A DNA stretch of 64,000 nt from Salminus brasiliensis (GCF_030463535.1 NC_132891.1:8851949-8915948), one strand, 5' to 3'. Positions 1 through 18,825 are shown, counted from the stretch's first letter. Numbers and translations: made by a program. The notes: a model not told the origin generated them from the letters alone.

Positions 1-84
1 TCAGAGGTCACTGAAAGAAACTTCATTTGCATAAAGGAGGTGAAAATAAGCAAAGTCCAGCAGTTCAATGGGACATATCACATC

Positions 85-163
85 AAATGAGGCTGAGGGG
101 ATTTCTGATCAGCTGTTAATCACACTAAAAGGAGTGAAAGTGGTGAGCTTTGATAAAAACCTA
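85..163 (+). repeat. Direct repeat, copy 1
   Basis: The segment beginning AAATGAGGCTGAGGGGATTT recurs at about 528-614. Both copies continue through an AGCTGTTAA.CACACT core to AGCTTTGAT.AAA, with small indels. Further weak similarity (TAATGTAATGTAAA near 321, TGTAATGTAGTGTAAA near 814) suggests the duplicated unit is longer and diverged. Confidence 0.7.
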
Positions 164-527
164 TTACCTATAATAGGTTACCTATAGTAACGTATAGCTA
201 AAATCATGTTTAATGCTGCCTTTTATAATCTAATATAATTTAATTTAATTTAATATCATGTAATATATTAATAGATATTCACTGTCAGAACATAACCTGG
301 GGCATCATAGTATCTTGCACAGTAATGTAATGTAAAACCACTACTTTTGGTATGAATGTTATTTGTATTTATTAATGTTAGTATTTTATGCAGTAAATAA
401 ATAACCCCTACTGTCTTGATAGGGAACCTTCACATTCTAATAATCACAGGTCCATAAAACCTAAGAGTGTAAGAGTAAAGAATCACAATGTCTACACTAA
501 ATTACACCAGAAATGTTAACAATACAC

Positions 528-614
528 AAATGAGGCTGAGGGGATTTCTAATTACTAAGCTGTTAACCACACTGAAAAAGGACTATGTGAAAGCAGAGAG
601 CTTTGATTAAACAC
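528..614 (+). repeat. Direct repeat, copy 2
   Basis: Second copy of the segment at 85-163, offset by about 443 bases in the same orientation. It starts with the same AAATGAGGCTGAGGGGATTT and carries a few insertions. It could be a local duplication or two copies of an unrecognised interspersed repeat. Confidence 0.7.
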
Positions 615-1830
615 TAGCTACAGGCCTTGTAGGTACAAAGTCATCTTGCAGGGGCAATCCTTTAGCTGATGTTAAGTGCTGACTTCAAATGATTTGCCTG
701 AGGAATATGTCTCTTATGCTATGAAAGAACCAAAAGAATTATGCAAACTGACATATTTCTGTGTATGCAAATACATAAAGTGTGAAGTGATAAGAAATTG
801 AGAAAATGAAGACACTGTAATGTAGTGTAAACAACTTTTAATTACCTATAAATCTTTCTATCTATATAAACAACAGAAAAAGCCCAGCAAGCACATTCCA
901 ATAATATGGAATAAGTAATGGAAAAAATGTTCACATTTTAAGATATCCAAATAACAGAATTATCAAAATTACCCTGCACACTTATAATAATGGCCAGTTG
1001 CTTCACTGCTCCTTTGAAGCTTTAAAAGAGTAGTTTGCAGAATAATAAAAGCCCCCAATTTAATCAGCTAAGATGTGTTTGTACCCAAAATCTGTTTAGG
1101 TGACAAAAATGAGATCTATGTAAGTCAATCATGTCCAATTTTGTGCAGAGGTTTTAGCCACTTAAGCACATTATGTACAACCATTTATCTCAGCAGTAAG
1201 AGTGTTTTTGCTTGTTATAAAAAAACTCCAGATCACATTAGAACAGATGCAGGTAAAAAGTAGTTCAAGTACTTTGAAAAAAGTAGTTCTCTAGATCTTG
1301 TGAGCTAGTCTGAAGAGCAAAGCTTGGTTCCAGATTTCTTCTGGACGCCTCTAGCCAGCATTTGGATGTGTTCAATTCCATCACCAGCTCACCTGATTTA
1401 ACCTCATTAAGTACAGATCAACCAAACCAGCTCAACGCACAGTTACATTCCATATGGTTGTGCTGTGATGCATTTTTCAATACAGTACAAATAAGGAGTG
1501 CCTTAATATTTGCCTTAATTTAATTTCTTAATATTTGATAAATAATATCTTATCAATAATGTTTGCAGTGTCTCCTATTCTGCTCTGTAACAAATTAACC
1601 ACTCAAAAAAAAACCCCACAAACTCCAGAACGGATTTCTAAAATGCCTAAAAATTTCAGAATGGGTGTGTCCATAGCATGAACCCCTTCTCTGCCTATTT
1701 TAGATTGTAGACAGTGGTTTCGTAGAGGATTGTACAGGAGACCTTTGGAAGAGACTGAAATGCGACAAAACAGTTTCACACTTCAAATTCAGTTTAAAAA
1801 GACATCTGCAGGATTGCGTGACTGTGTGAA

Positions 1831-6824
<4,994 letters not shown>

Positions 6825-8099
6825 TTATAATAAATAATTAATAACTTTATTCAGTTAAATATTTCCCTGACAAACCATTTATTTACCAATAACCTTTTTT
6901 TGTATATTTAATACATTTTAAAGCACTGATTTGTCTAGTTATACTAGTCTGTGGCTCCAATTAACAAACACCTCAAACAATCATTGAAGTTGCCTCCAAC
7001 CAAAAATACCAAATTCAGCATCTCAGATAAAAGCCTGTGGACTGCAGATGGCAGACACGATCAATGTACGTCCAGCTAGATCTTGCTCACAACAGTAGCC
7101 TCTTGCCATTTTCTCATAGGCCTTCAGCATCAGACAGTTCTGCACTACTGACGGTGCCTGCAGTTTCTATGACAACACTGGTACAACCATGGTGTAAGTA
7201 GAAACACCCTGATTGAGGTGTTCACTTTGCATACGCAATGCTCACTTCAGTGAAACGACAAGCTCATCTACTATTTCTTTAACATGTTACATGTTTTAAA
7301 GGTATCCAGACAGTTCTTTTAATTAGTAAGTTCAGCGGCTTTAAGGAGCAACCAGTGCTGACCCAGGCATGCAGTTACACATGCATAGCTTCTGGGATCT
7401 ACATAGAGAAGCATGGCCAATAGAATGTTATTACATGAGCCGAAGATCACCATGGCCAAAGCCAAGCACTAGCCACAGTTGCATAAAGCCACCCAGCTTT
7501 GGTCTTTGCAGTGGAACTGCGTTCTCTGGAGTGACTGAGCCTTATCCAGTACCTTTGAGATGAGTTGGAGTGGTGTTTGTGATCCAGAACTAATTATCCA
7601 ACATCAGTACCTGACCTGACAAATGCTCATGTGCCTGAATGCAATCACATCCTCACAGCAATGTTCCAACATCTTGTGTAATGATTTCCCAGAAGAGTAG
7701 ACGCCATAAAAAGAAGGACAAATCCCTATTTATACCCTTGACTTAAGAACAAACTGTAGATGAGCGAGTATCTAGAAACACTGGCACATATAGTGCAGGG
7801 CCGATCACCCTTTTACTGTGCAAGATGTGGAATCCTACATTTCTTAGTATTAGCAATGCAAAGACTAACTCCGGGGATTCAGAATCCGACACCCTGGTTT
7901 AATCAGCCCTGCTTTTAATATGCAAGACTGATCAAATCAGTATGAGACCACTGGACCATGTGCATGTGGAGCTTTGGAATTTATTAGCCAAATCTGAATA
8001 AGGGCTGAATAAAGAGCTGTTAGATGATTAGAACAGAATATGCGAAATGCTTTGCATTTTAAAAGTGACATTCACGGATGATAATAATAAATAAACACA

Positions 8100-8388
8100 C
8101 AAACACTGCTCCCAACGGACCACATACACACACACTTAACTACACACACACGTTCATGTTCAGGGAATACTATGTGCAATATCCCATCCCCATGTGCAAT
8201 TAAGAGTCTTTTACTGTAAATAATATTGTTTATTGCTTTTTTAATTCTTATTTATATTGTGTATATAGTGTAAATTATTTATCCAAATTTTTTGTAACTG
8301 AGTGTCCTGCTATCCCTTTCTGCTGCTACACTGTGAATTTCCCCACTGCGGGACTAATAAAGGATTATCTTATCTTATCTTATCTTAA
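8100..8388 (+). mobile_element. 3' tail of a non-LTR retroelement with (TTATC)n end
   Basis: The sequence GTGAATTTCCCCACTGCGGG followed by ACTAATAAAGGATTATC and repeated TTATC is the 3' end typical of many fish LINEs and of SINEs that borrow their tails. The boundary is clear at 8388. The 5' limit is approximate, because the element is 5'-truncated. No reverse transcriptase remains. Confidence 0.6.
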
Positions 8389-8849
8389 ACACACACAGAT
8401 AATAACAGTACATTATATGATCTTGAATAACTTTGTTACCAAATTATTTGAAATACTAAATACAAGCTCTCAGACTTCGTTTAAAGTGTTTCAATCTGTG
8501 TTGTAGACATTACTGTATAGAAAGTAGCAAATATTAATATGAAAGGTGATTCCATTTTAAGAGAAGCAAAATGCCGTTCAAAAGACCTCCACAGACGTTT
8601 CTACTTACATTAGGAGTGACTTTGACTACAACATGAAACCCCTGGTAAATAATGAGCAGAAGATGCACATTATTGAATTCCATCCATCACAAGCTTATAT
8701 AGTTCTATCAATTTAGAGAAATGATTAAGATTTTAAATGAAAGATTTAGCTTGTAATGTTTATATGTGCCTACAGAGCCCCTAAAGTATCAATGTAGTAA
8801 AATATTATTTAAGGACATACAGCCTCCCCTGGATTTAATCATTTATTGT

Positions 8850-10133
8850 TACCATTTATTAACTTTAGGGCACAACTTATTAAATTGAGAAAACAAATTA
8901 TTAAATCAACAGCACAATTTATTAAACTGAGGGGAATGGTTTATTAAAATGAAGCAACTGACTTAAATTGAGGAAACATTATTAACTTAAGGGAACAATT
9001 TATTAAATCGAGGAAATGGTTTATTAAATTGAGGGAACAGTTTATTCAATCGAGGGAACAGATTATTCAAATGCAGGAACAGATTATTCAATCGAGGGAA
9101 CAGATTATTCAATCGCGGGAACAGATTATTCAATCGAGGGAAGAGTTTATTCAATCGAGGGAAGAGTTTATTCAATCGAGGGAACAGATTATTAAAATGC
9201 GGGAACAGTTTATTCAATCGAGGGAACAGTTTATTCAATCGAGGGAACAGTTTATTCAATCGAGGGAACAGTTTATTAAAATGAGGGAAGAGTTTATTCA
9301 ATCGAGGGAAGTTTATTCAATCGAGGGAACAGATTATTCAATCGAGGGAACAGATTATTCAATCGAGGGAACAGTTTATTCAATCGAGGGAACAGTTTAT
9401 TAAAATGAGGGAACAGTTTATTAAATCGAGGGAACAGTTTATTCAATCGAGGGAACAGTTTATTCAATCGAGGGAACAGTTTATTCAATCGAGGGAACAG
9501 TTAATTAAATCGAGGGAACAGTTTATTAAAATGCGGGAACAGATTATTCAATCGAGGGAACAGATTATTAAATCGAGGGAACAGATTATTAAATCGAGGG
9601 AACGGTTAATTAAATCGAGGGAACGGTTTATTAAATTGAGGGAACAGTTAATTAAATCGAGGGAACAGTTTATTAAAATGCGGGAACAGATTATTCAATC
9701 GAGGGAACAGATTATTAAATCGAGGGAACAGTTAATTAAATCGAGGGAACAGTTTATTAAATTGAGGGAACAGTTAATTAAATCGAGGGAACAGTTTATT
9801 AAAATGCGGGAACAGATTATTCAATCGAGGGAACAGTTTATTAAATCGAGGGAACAGTTTATTAAAATGCGGGAACAGATTATTCAATCGAGGGAACAGT
9901 TTATTAAATCGAGGGAACAGTTTATTAAAATGCGGGAACAGATTATTCAATCGAGGGAACAGATTATTAAATCGAGGGAACAGTTAATTAAATCGAGGGA
10001 ACAGTTTATTAAATTGAGGGAACAGTTAATTAAATTGAGGGAACAGTTTATTAAAATGCGGGAACAGATTATTCAATCGAGGGAACAGTTTATTAAATCG
10101 AGGGAACAGTTTATTAAATCGAGGGAACGATTT
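8850..10133. repeat. 21-bp minisatellite, about 60 units
   Basis: Tandem units of the form TTTATTAAATCGAGGGAACAG. Units vary at a few positions: CAATCG, AAATCG, AAATTG or AAAATGCG; CAG, CGG or GAG; TTTATT, ATTATT or TTAATT. The left edge (8850-9000) is degenerate and the right edge is sharp at about 10133. One unit near 9310 is short and shifts the frame. Because 21 is a multiple of three and no unit contains a stop, long open frames run on both strands; these are by-products and not genes. From about 9520 on, the units form higher-order blocks of three and six units. Confidence 0.97.
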
Positions 10134-10319
10134 ATGTCTGTAAATATTAGCTATATTTCTACCTTTATAATTTGGGGGCTCGTTAGGGCTCCATATGTGC
10201 CCTGAATATATTTACTAACACGCCCCCAACTCAAGAAGTCGAGGCTCATCAGAAACCCTAGAGTCCCACAGCCCAACACCACCCTGCGCGTTCAGCTCCG
10301 ACACGACCTGAAGGACCAT

Positions 10320-10340
10320 CTGCTGCTGCTGCTGCTGCTG
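10320..10340 (+). repeat. (CTG)7 trinucleotide repeat
   Basis: Seven perfect CTG units in non-coding sequence upstream of nmnat1. On the nmnat1 sense strand they read CAG. Confidence 0.9.
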
Positions 10341-10512
10341 CACGGCTTTACAAATAAATCCCCAATCATTTAGTCCAGCTTCCTTAAACTACAGCTGAAC
10401 AGGGGTGTTGTTGACATTTTGTGTAACCGCTGTATTTGAACGGATGGGTTTACACACTAAATCAGATCAGATACCAAACCAGTCACATCAGCCTACTTTC
10501 CCCATTACTTAC

Positions 10513-10914
10513 CCAAATAACAGCTGCACTCGCCGCACGGTCTTATAAGCGAAGCCGGGATTGGTCCTCAGTTTAATAAAGGCGATCGCTGATTGGCTTT
10601 CAGGCACACTGTTACTACCTCCAACATTCGTGCACGTTAATATGCACATTTTAACTTTAATTTAACTTTAACTTAATGCTGAATTGGTGAAGACATATAT
10701 AAAATATATGGAAATAATAAACACAAACGCGCAAATAGAAATATATACTCTACCCAGTGTTTGAAACACTCAATTCGGCGCACGAATTGCGCAGAAGGAC
10801 TGGCTTTGCGCATAGGAGGGCTAAAGTACAACTCATCTAGAAGACACTTAAAGCATCTGTGTTTACTTCTGTAGCGACATCTTCAGCATACAGCGGTCTT
10901 CCGTTTGGGAAGTG
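10513..10914. promoter_or_regulatory. Head-to-head promoter region of nmnat1 and lzic
   Basis: On the minus strand there are two CCAAT boxes (in GACCAATCCC near 10560 and AGCCAATCAG near 10590), a TATAAGA at 10547-10541 and a candidate first-exon donor TTTGG|GTAAGTAA at 10513/10512. On the plus strand a candidate lzic first exon ends GGAAGTG|GTAAGA at 10914. The region is locally richer in CpG than its surroundings. Known synteny supports a divergent arrangement. Start sites are not determined. If the TATA box set the start, the candidate exon would be only a few bases long, so at least one of these two signals is probably not used as read. Confidence 0.6.
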
Positions 10915-13195
<2,281 letters not shown>

Positions 13196-13524
13196 GAATG
13201 TATTTTCTTCTGTTGTGTTGTGTTGTGTAAATGCTGTGAGTGATTTTAAAAATGTGTTTTAATGTAACGCCAGGTCGGACAGTAGGACCACATCTCGAAG
13301 GTGCCATCCAGACACAGATTTCCTTAATTATCTACTCATTTTGACACTCAGACCCAATGATCTGTCAAGTTCTCTGATGGGTTTTGAATTTCCGCTTGTT
13401 TTTCTTTTATGTGCACTAAAGTTGGTACTTTAAAGCTGCAGTCCGGTATCACTGCAGTAAAGTCAGATACAATGTATAATATAGATTTGCTACAGGGGGT
13501 GTGCAGCATGAAATCCTTACTTAT

Positions 13525-13620
13525 TGGCCATTTTATTGGAAACACCTACCATATAAGTGCACTTGCTGGTTTACAATTACTGAGCCCATCTGTAGCTCCT
13601 GTATGCCTCATCTATTAATA
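13525..13620. mobile_element. Fragment of an interspersed fish repeat in the lzic 3' UTR
   Basis: The segment GCCATTTTATTGGAAACACC, followed by a run ending in CTGAGCCCATCTGTAGCTCC, resembles a repeat common in fish genomes that carries TTTTATTAGAAACACCTACC. A second related stretch (CAGTGGCCCACTTCGGGCCA, then GGACCACTGCTGGCTGA) lies at about 13960-14000. The class is not certain and the recognition is from memory. Confidence 0.45.
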
Positions 13621-14146
13621 GAAAAAGGCCCCTCCGGGACCGGGTATTATCTGAAGTGATGGACTATTCTAAGCAGTGATGCCAACATAGCTGTTTCTTG
13701 GCGGTGTATTGTGCTGGTTTGGGCAGTGTTGCTGGGGTTGCTAAACACTGTGTGCACCTCCAGGATTTCAGGTGTCCAATAGGAATGTCCATCAGCCCTT
13801 CTTTTATTTGATAGGCTAATTTAAGACTCTAGGCTTTATCTGGCTAAACTGAGAAATTACCTCACTGACCACCTATAGAGGAATACAGTTCAAGACCTGC
13901 AGGTCATCTGCGGGTTGGCTACCAGTTTATAATTTGTCAGTCAGTTTCTAGTCCTTCATCAGTGGCCCACTTCGGGCCACAGGACCACTGCTGGCTGAAT
14001 GTTTCCATGGGCTGCAGTGAGTAAATCTACAAAATACACCTGTATGATCAGCGTACGAGACAGCCACATGGTGGGATTTTTTTCAATTCCTGATTATGGC
14101 TTTAAGAATGAAGGTGGTAGAGTGTCTTGGTCATTTCAGATCACAG

Positions 14147-14152
14147 AATAAA
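14147..14152 (+). promoter_or_regulatory. lzic polyadenylation signal AATAAA
   Basis: Canonical hexamer about 950 bases after the lzic stop. A T/GT-rich stretch (TTTTAGTTATGTTTTTATTT) follows within 30 bases, as expected of a downstream element. Confidence 0.6.
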
Positions 14153-14170
14153 CTTGCAGATTATATTTTA

Positions 14171-15349
14171 GTTATGTTTTTATTTGTTCAGATTTACAAT
14201 CTTTACTTTTGCCTCTAACACACACAGCAGACATGGTAGACAGTTTTGGGGTAGTTGTGGGTATACAGAATTACATGTTTCTGGTTATGAGCAGGTCACA
14301 GAAGTGGAGATTGTGGCCATTTGATTGTAAGGCGATTTGGAATTAATCAGTATTTGTATGTTTTTCTTATGTGTCCTGTATAGATTTTTGTACTAATGTT
14401 AAACGCTTATGCTTTGTATGACAAGATAAAACTCTGAAAAGTTTTTGTGTGCATTTTTGTTTTCTCTGTAATCGTGAAGTGGTCGTGTTATAAACATCAG
14501 TACAGCAGATTCTATAAAACTGTATACAGTGAAGTGTAGTATAGATATAAAGATCTAGATCTATACATGTCTTTATTCAGGACCTTTAGGGATCAGCCCT
14601 GGCCTGAAGGCAAGAGAAGCAGTCTTGCAACCGGAGGGTCACTTGTTTGAGCCCCTCAACCAACAGGATATGACTGAAGTGCCCTTAAACATCACAGATA
14701 GAGCTGCCCACCGCTCTGGGCACATGCCCACTGTTCTCTAGCATGTATGTGTGTGTTCCCTTTAATGGATGGGTTAAATTCCTAGAGACAAACTCCAGTG
14801 TGTGGGCAGTACGAATGGAGATTGAGGGTTTCTTTCTTTCCCAGGGGGTCAGAGAACCTGTGCACACTGTCACTGGAGTGCTGAATTCAGAGCATGGCTC
14901 TATGATGTGCAAAAGCTTTTCAGACTGAAGGCATATTTGTGGCTCAGTAAACAAACTCGAACCCAAGTATTTCAACTGCTACACATTTCACCACTAGGTG
15001 GCACTCCACATCAAATATTTGGCCATTTCTGTTACTGGTAATACATGATGGAGGGTTTGTAGAACTGCAGTGCCCAAGGAAAAGATGAAATGATTACGAA
15101 AACGACTAAATGATTAAGGCTCCTGATACGAATGGTTTAAGTATAAAGCTCATCTTTAAACCTAATAAATGTCATTTGGATATTCAGCATTAATGAATTA
15201 ATGACTCCTAAAATGCTTGGACCATTATTATTATTATTGCCAGTCCTGCCACACATTTGTTTTTTAATCCTCATTTTAAATATGAATACTGAAGAATACC
15301 CAACAGAGTAACACTCAACATGCAACAAAAAAAAAAAAACAAGTCTGTA
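14171..15349. other. Intergenic gap between the convergent lzic and clstn1
   Basis: Holds a tRNA-derived SINE (about 14587-14830) and otherwise AT-rich sequence. No gene seen. The limits depend on the two inferred polyadenylation sites. Confidence 0.6.
14587..14830 (+). mobile_element. tRNA-derived SINE
   Basis: The segment AGTCTTGCAACCGGAGGGTC followed by ACTTGTTTGAGCCCCTC has a degraded box B (TTGTTTGAGCC). It continues into GACTGAAGTGCCCTTAAACA and an ending GGATGGGTTAAATTCCTAGA. That order of blocks is the layout of a SINE common in fish. The ends are approximate. Confidence 0.6.
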
Positions 15350-15368
15350 ATTGAATCCCATCTCATCC

Positions 15369-15374
15369 TTTATT
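15369..15374 (-). promoter_or_regulatory. clstn1 polyadenylation signal AATAAA
   Basis: Minus-strand AATAAA with a U-rich downstream element 25-45 bases further on. It is the first canonical hexamer I saw after the clstn1 stop codon. Confidence 0.6.
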
Positions 15375-16566
15375 TTGTTCATGAGCAAGCATCAACTTCA
15401 CCACAATTTGCCTTTTGAAAGGTAGAAAAGTGAATGAGCACAAGGGCAGCATCCAACGTTTTCTAGAACTCTCCCCGCCTTCCACTTTAAGAGCAAAAAA
15501 TAAAAGGAATCTAAAAAGGTAGACAATGAAACCTGTGAAACAAGACAAAATCTTTGATTCAGTAGTATAGTCTGCGTATTGCCCCCCAGACACTCCAAAT
15601 CCACCATTCTAAGTGTAATACACAAGAAATATAGCTCGAGTTACTCATGCAAAGTCAATGGCTCATTACACACCCACCTAATGCACCCGCTCAAGTTTGC
15701 GACTTCATAGGCTGGGCATGGCTGCTACAGCAGAACGTTCAACGTGAATTACTGGAGTGGGCGATAAAACGGGCCGAACCTGCTCATAAAACACACACAC
15801 ACTGTTCTCTGTGTGAGACAGTTCCTGCCTTGTGCTGGAAAGAATGGATCACACAACCACCTGTGCAACTTCCATCAATTCCATAAAACCTGGTCTAACG
15901 GAATGGTCTGTTTTAAACAAAACATTGGTTCCCAAGTGTTGCAGTTGCAGAATCATAGGGAACAGAAAACATTCAGTGAACTCATTATTACATTGTTTTG
16001 TGCAAAAAAATGGTGTGTGGAAGGGAACAAATGGGAGGGGGGGGCGTATTTCACTGGTTGTCTCATTGGTTCTTGTGAATCTCATGCTGCCCTCTATGTC
16101 TTGGTCAGGAAGTCAGGCAATACACTTCAAAAATGAGCTTTCACTATACACAGATTGTTAAAATTCAGACCCACGTACGCTGCCTAGAGAATTATTTCAA
16201 TAATATACATCTCTGTAGAAGTGGATTTGCTCCAACATGATTTAGTACAATATTGATGATACAATATGGACCTACTTTGTTCTACACATCGACATGAACA
16301 CAGGACAACTATGTAGGACGATTAAAACGACCACTTTTCATAAAACTAGCTGTTTGTCTGAACCCTCTATTACAACGGAAATTGCCTCCCTACGGCTGTA
16401 CCGAGTCTAAATATTCAATAATTACAAAAGAAGAGGAGAATGGCCACAGCTAGAATGGCGTGGATGAGTGTTTTCGTTAGTTATGTTAATAATGCGCAGT
16501 GATAGGCAAAAGGCACTCCCAACTCCACCAGCTTGAAATCTGGACCTCAGAGCTCAGGCTCGAGCT

Positions 16567-16650
16567 TTGTTGATTTTTTTTTTTTGTTTTTGTTTTTTTG
16601 CTTTTTTTTGTATTTTTTTCTTCTTTTTTCCATCTTTTTTTTTAATCGAA
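16567..16650 (-). repeat. A-rich tract in the clstn1 3' UTR
   Basis: On the sense strand this is a run of A broken by single G and C (plus strand: T-runs of 7 to 11). It could bind oligo-dT inside the message and mimic a transcript end. Confidence 0.8.
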
Positions 16651-17490
16651 GGGGGAACTGTTTACCGGAATGCGCCAAAAAATTGAAACGGAACAATAAG
16701 AGAAGTTAAGTCTTAAAATCTGCCTACAGTTAGCACTTAGTCTAAACAACCCTCCAACAACAGGTCATAAAAACAGACCTTTTCATACTACACATCTCTT
16801 CGTTCTGGACGAAATAAGAAAATAATAAAAACCAGCAGTCTATGAAAGCTTTTAACGTCCATGCAAGCAAGGACTACCATTTACCGCAATGCTTCACCCA
16901 GGTCCAGTCCCTCCTTAAGCCAACATTCCTCTAAATATCTGACTTTTTTTTTCTGACTTGGCTAACTGGCCATAATTGAACAGACATAATTCCAGGGGCA
17001 TGACTTCTACAGTCCAGTTGAAGCAAGAGAATGAAGTGCCCAAAATGCTTCAATAGGAACGATGTGGAGAAGCCACAGAAGCTCTAAAATCCATCACTGG
17101 GAGCATAAAAAGTTTACCAAATGTAAACAGAAACAGAAAACAGCTCTACAGTACGGTTCAATGTACCCCAGTGGAGTACTGCAAAAACAAAAGAAACAGT
17201 TTTGCTGTGGTGTACCTGTCAACGAACACCTAAAAACGAGGTGGACCGCATCGAGTTAATCCTGAACATTACTATAAAACAAGCTTAATCAGACACCAAA
17301 GAATAAATATCCCCATAAAATATATATTTCTGCATTACAGTTCAGTCTCATCACTTCGTCCACAGAAAAAGACAGCAATCTACAGATTCCATAAAGCTCA
17401 TGCCATCGCTGAACTCCAGAAGCTTCTTTTTTTGTCCAAGTTATGCCAGATTTGTGCGATCAGAAAGGACTACGCCAACATCACGGGGAA

Positions 17491-17530
17491 ATAATAGTAA
17501 TAATAATAATAATAATAGTAGTAGTAATAA
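17491..17530 (+). repeat. (AAT/AGT)n triplet microsatellite
   Basis: Repeats of AATAATAAT mixed with AGTAGT within the clstn1 3' UTR. Confidence 0.9.
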
Positions 17531-18696
17531 TCACCGCTATCACTTCCGAGATGGCTTAAATACCTGCAGTGTGCCTAAACTGTATGATCTACAGTGCCAC
17601 TCATAAAGCAAATGTAGAGTCATCACCTGAATGTGACGATTCAGTCTCCAAAATATAAACCTCTGTCCAACAGCTGGACCTTCACGGAAATGTAAAACAT
17701 CAAACATCAGTCATAGCGTAGTTTGTACCGCCAGAAGCTCAGCTAGATTTAGCGAACGTATAGCCAAAAAACACACCGAACCAAATTCCACGCCCCACTT
17801 GACTAGATTAAATAACGTGAAAAAAATAAAACTCCAAGAGACAAGACGAAATGAACACCACCGCCACAGAAACCTCAGCCGCTGTCATGGGTTTCTCTCC
17901 GTAAAGCAGGCGTCTCGCAGAAGCATGACGGAAAAGCTTTGCCGAATTGTGTTTAGTGTTTTTTTTTCTTCTTCTTCTTCATTTCGTAAACATGCTATTG
18001 CCTCTGTGACACAAATAATATTCTACAGCAGGTACTGCGTCGCTTTAGATACTGGACACCATTGGTTAGGCTTCTCACTGATACACATTGACTAATTACA
18101 TGATTTCATCTTATTTACAAAATATCAAAAAGCAAGTTTTTTTTTTCTTCTTCTATAAGCATGACTTTGCAAATGCTTCCCATGCAATATAAAGAGAGGA
18201 GAAGGAGGGGAAAAAAATAAATAAAAAAATAAAATAACATAAGTCGACCAGGAGCAAGAAGCGCCATCTCCTCGCGAGCAGGGAAAGGGCAAAAAGGCGA
18301 AGCTTCTCTTTTAAAAGTTCGGTTGCAAACAAATTCCTAATTCATCTCCAATATACATAAAATCATTCTCAATTGGAAAGACTTAACATGTAAAAAAAAG
18401 CAAAGAAAAAAAACAAGTGCAAGGTTGTATCCTTACGTACCTTTAAAAAAAGAATAAATCAAATCTAGGCCAGGTTTCCCTTGGATTTAAAATTATAATA
18501 AAAAAACAAAGAAATCAATTCTAAAAATGCATTCAGCTATTATGTGACTATACTACATTGAAGAATACCACCACTAAGCTGACACCAGGGAAGCCTTGGC
18601 CAGTAGAAATTAAGCTGACTTTGCAACATCTGTCACCACAGACACCAGATATATATATGTATTTATATTCATATATATGCATTTAGCTTCAAGGAC

Positions 18697-18825
18697 TGTG
18701 TGTGTGTGTGTGTGTGTTGTTTTAACACATGGCTCCATAGGAAGGGAATCTGGCAAGAGAAAGTGAAATTCCCACTGTTGGTGAAGTGAGTAAGTGAGTG
18801 AGTGAGTAGGTGAGTGAGTGAAGGT

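Larger units (their letters stand above)
1..1830 (-). other. nmnat1 3' UTR and downstream sequence
   Basis: AT-rich sequence that follows the nmnat1 stop codon on the minus strand. The 3' UTR must start at 1830, but its end is not clear. One canonical AATAAA on the minus strand lies at about 368-373, and ATTAAA-like variants lie nearer the stop. No second gene is visible. Two diverged copies of an approximately 85-base segment lie at about 85-163 and 528-614 (listed separately). Confidence 0.5.
13196..14170 (+). other. lzic 3' UTR
   Basis: Runs from the stop codon to about 20 bases past an AATAAA at 14147-14152, which is followed by T-rich and GT-rich sequence suited to cleavage. It contains an interspersed repeat at about 13525-13620. 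The extent is inferred from the signal and no transcript was available. Confidence 0.55.

Noticed and set aside
8850..10133. Regular repeat array as a CRISPR array
   Set aside because: The repeats are contiguous with no unique spacers, and the genome is vertebrate.
8987..10205. Open frames of 64 to 266 codons on both strands with heptad repeats, resembling coiled-coil genes
   Set aside because: They are produced by the 21-bp minisatellite, which is open in several frames at once. They have no splice, start or homology support.
10541..10547. TATA box firmly assigned to nmnat1
   Set aside because: It would leave an exon of only a few bases before the candidate donor, so I report the conflict and not a firm TATA call.
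15647..16161. Three overlapping plus-strand frames of 79-109 codons
   Set aside because: They lie antisense to the clstn1 3' UTR, overlap each other in different frames, and none resembles a protein I know.
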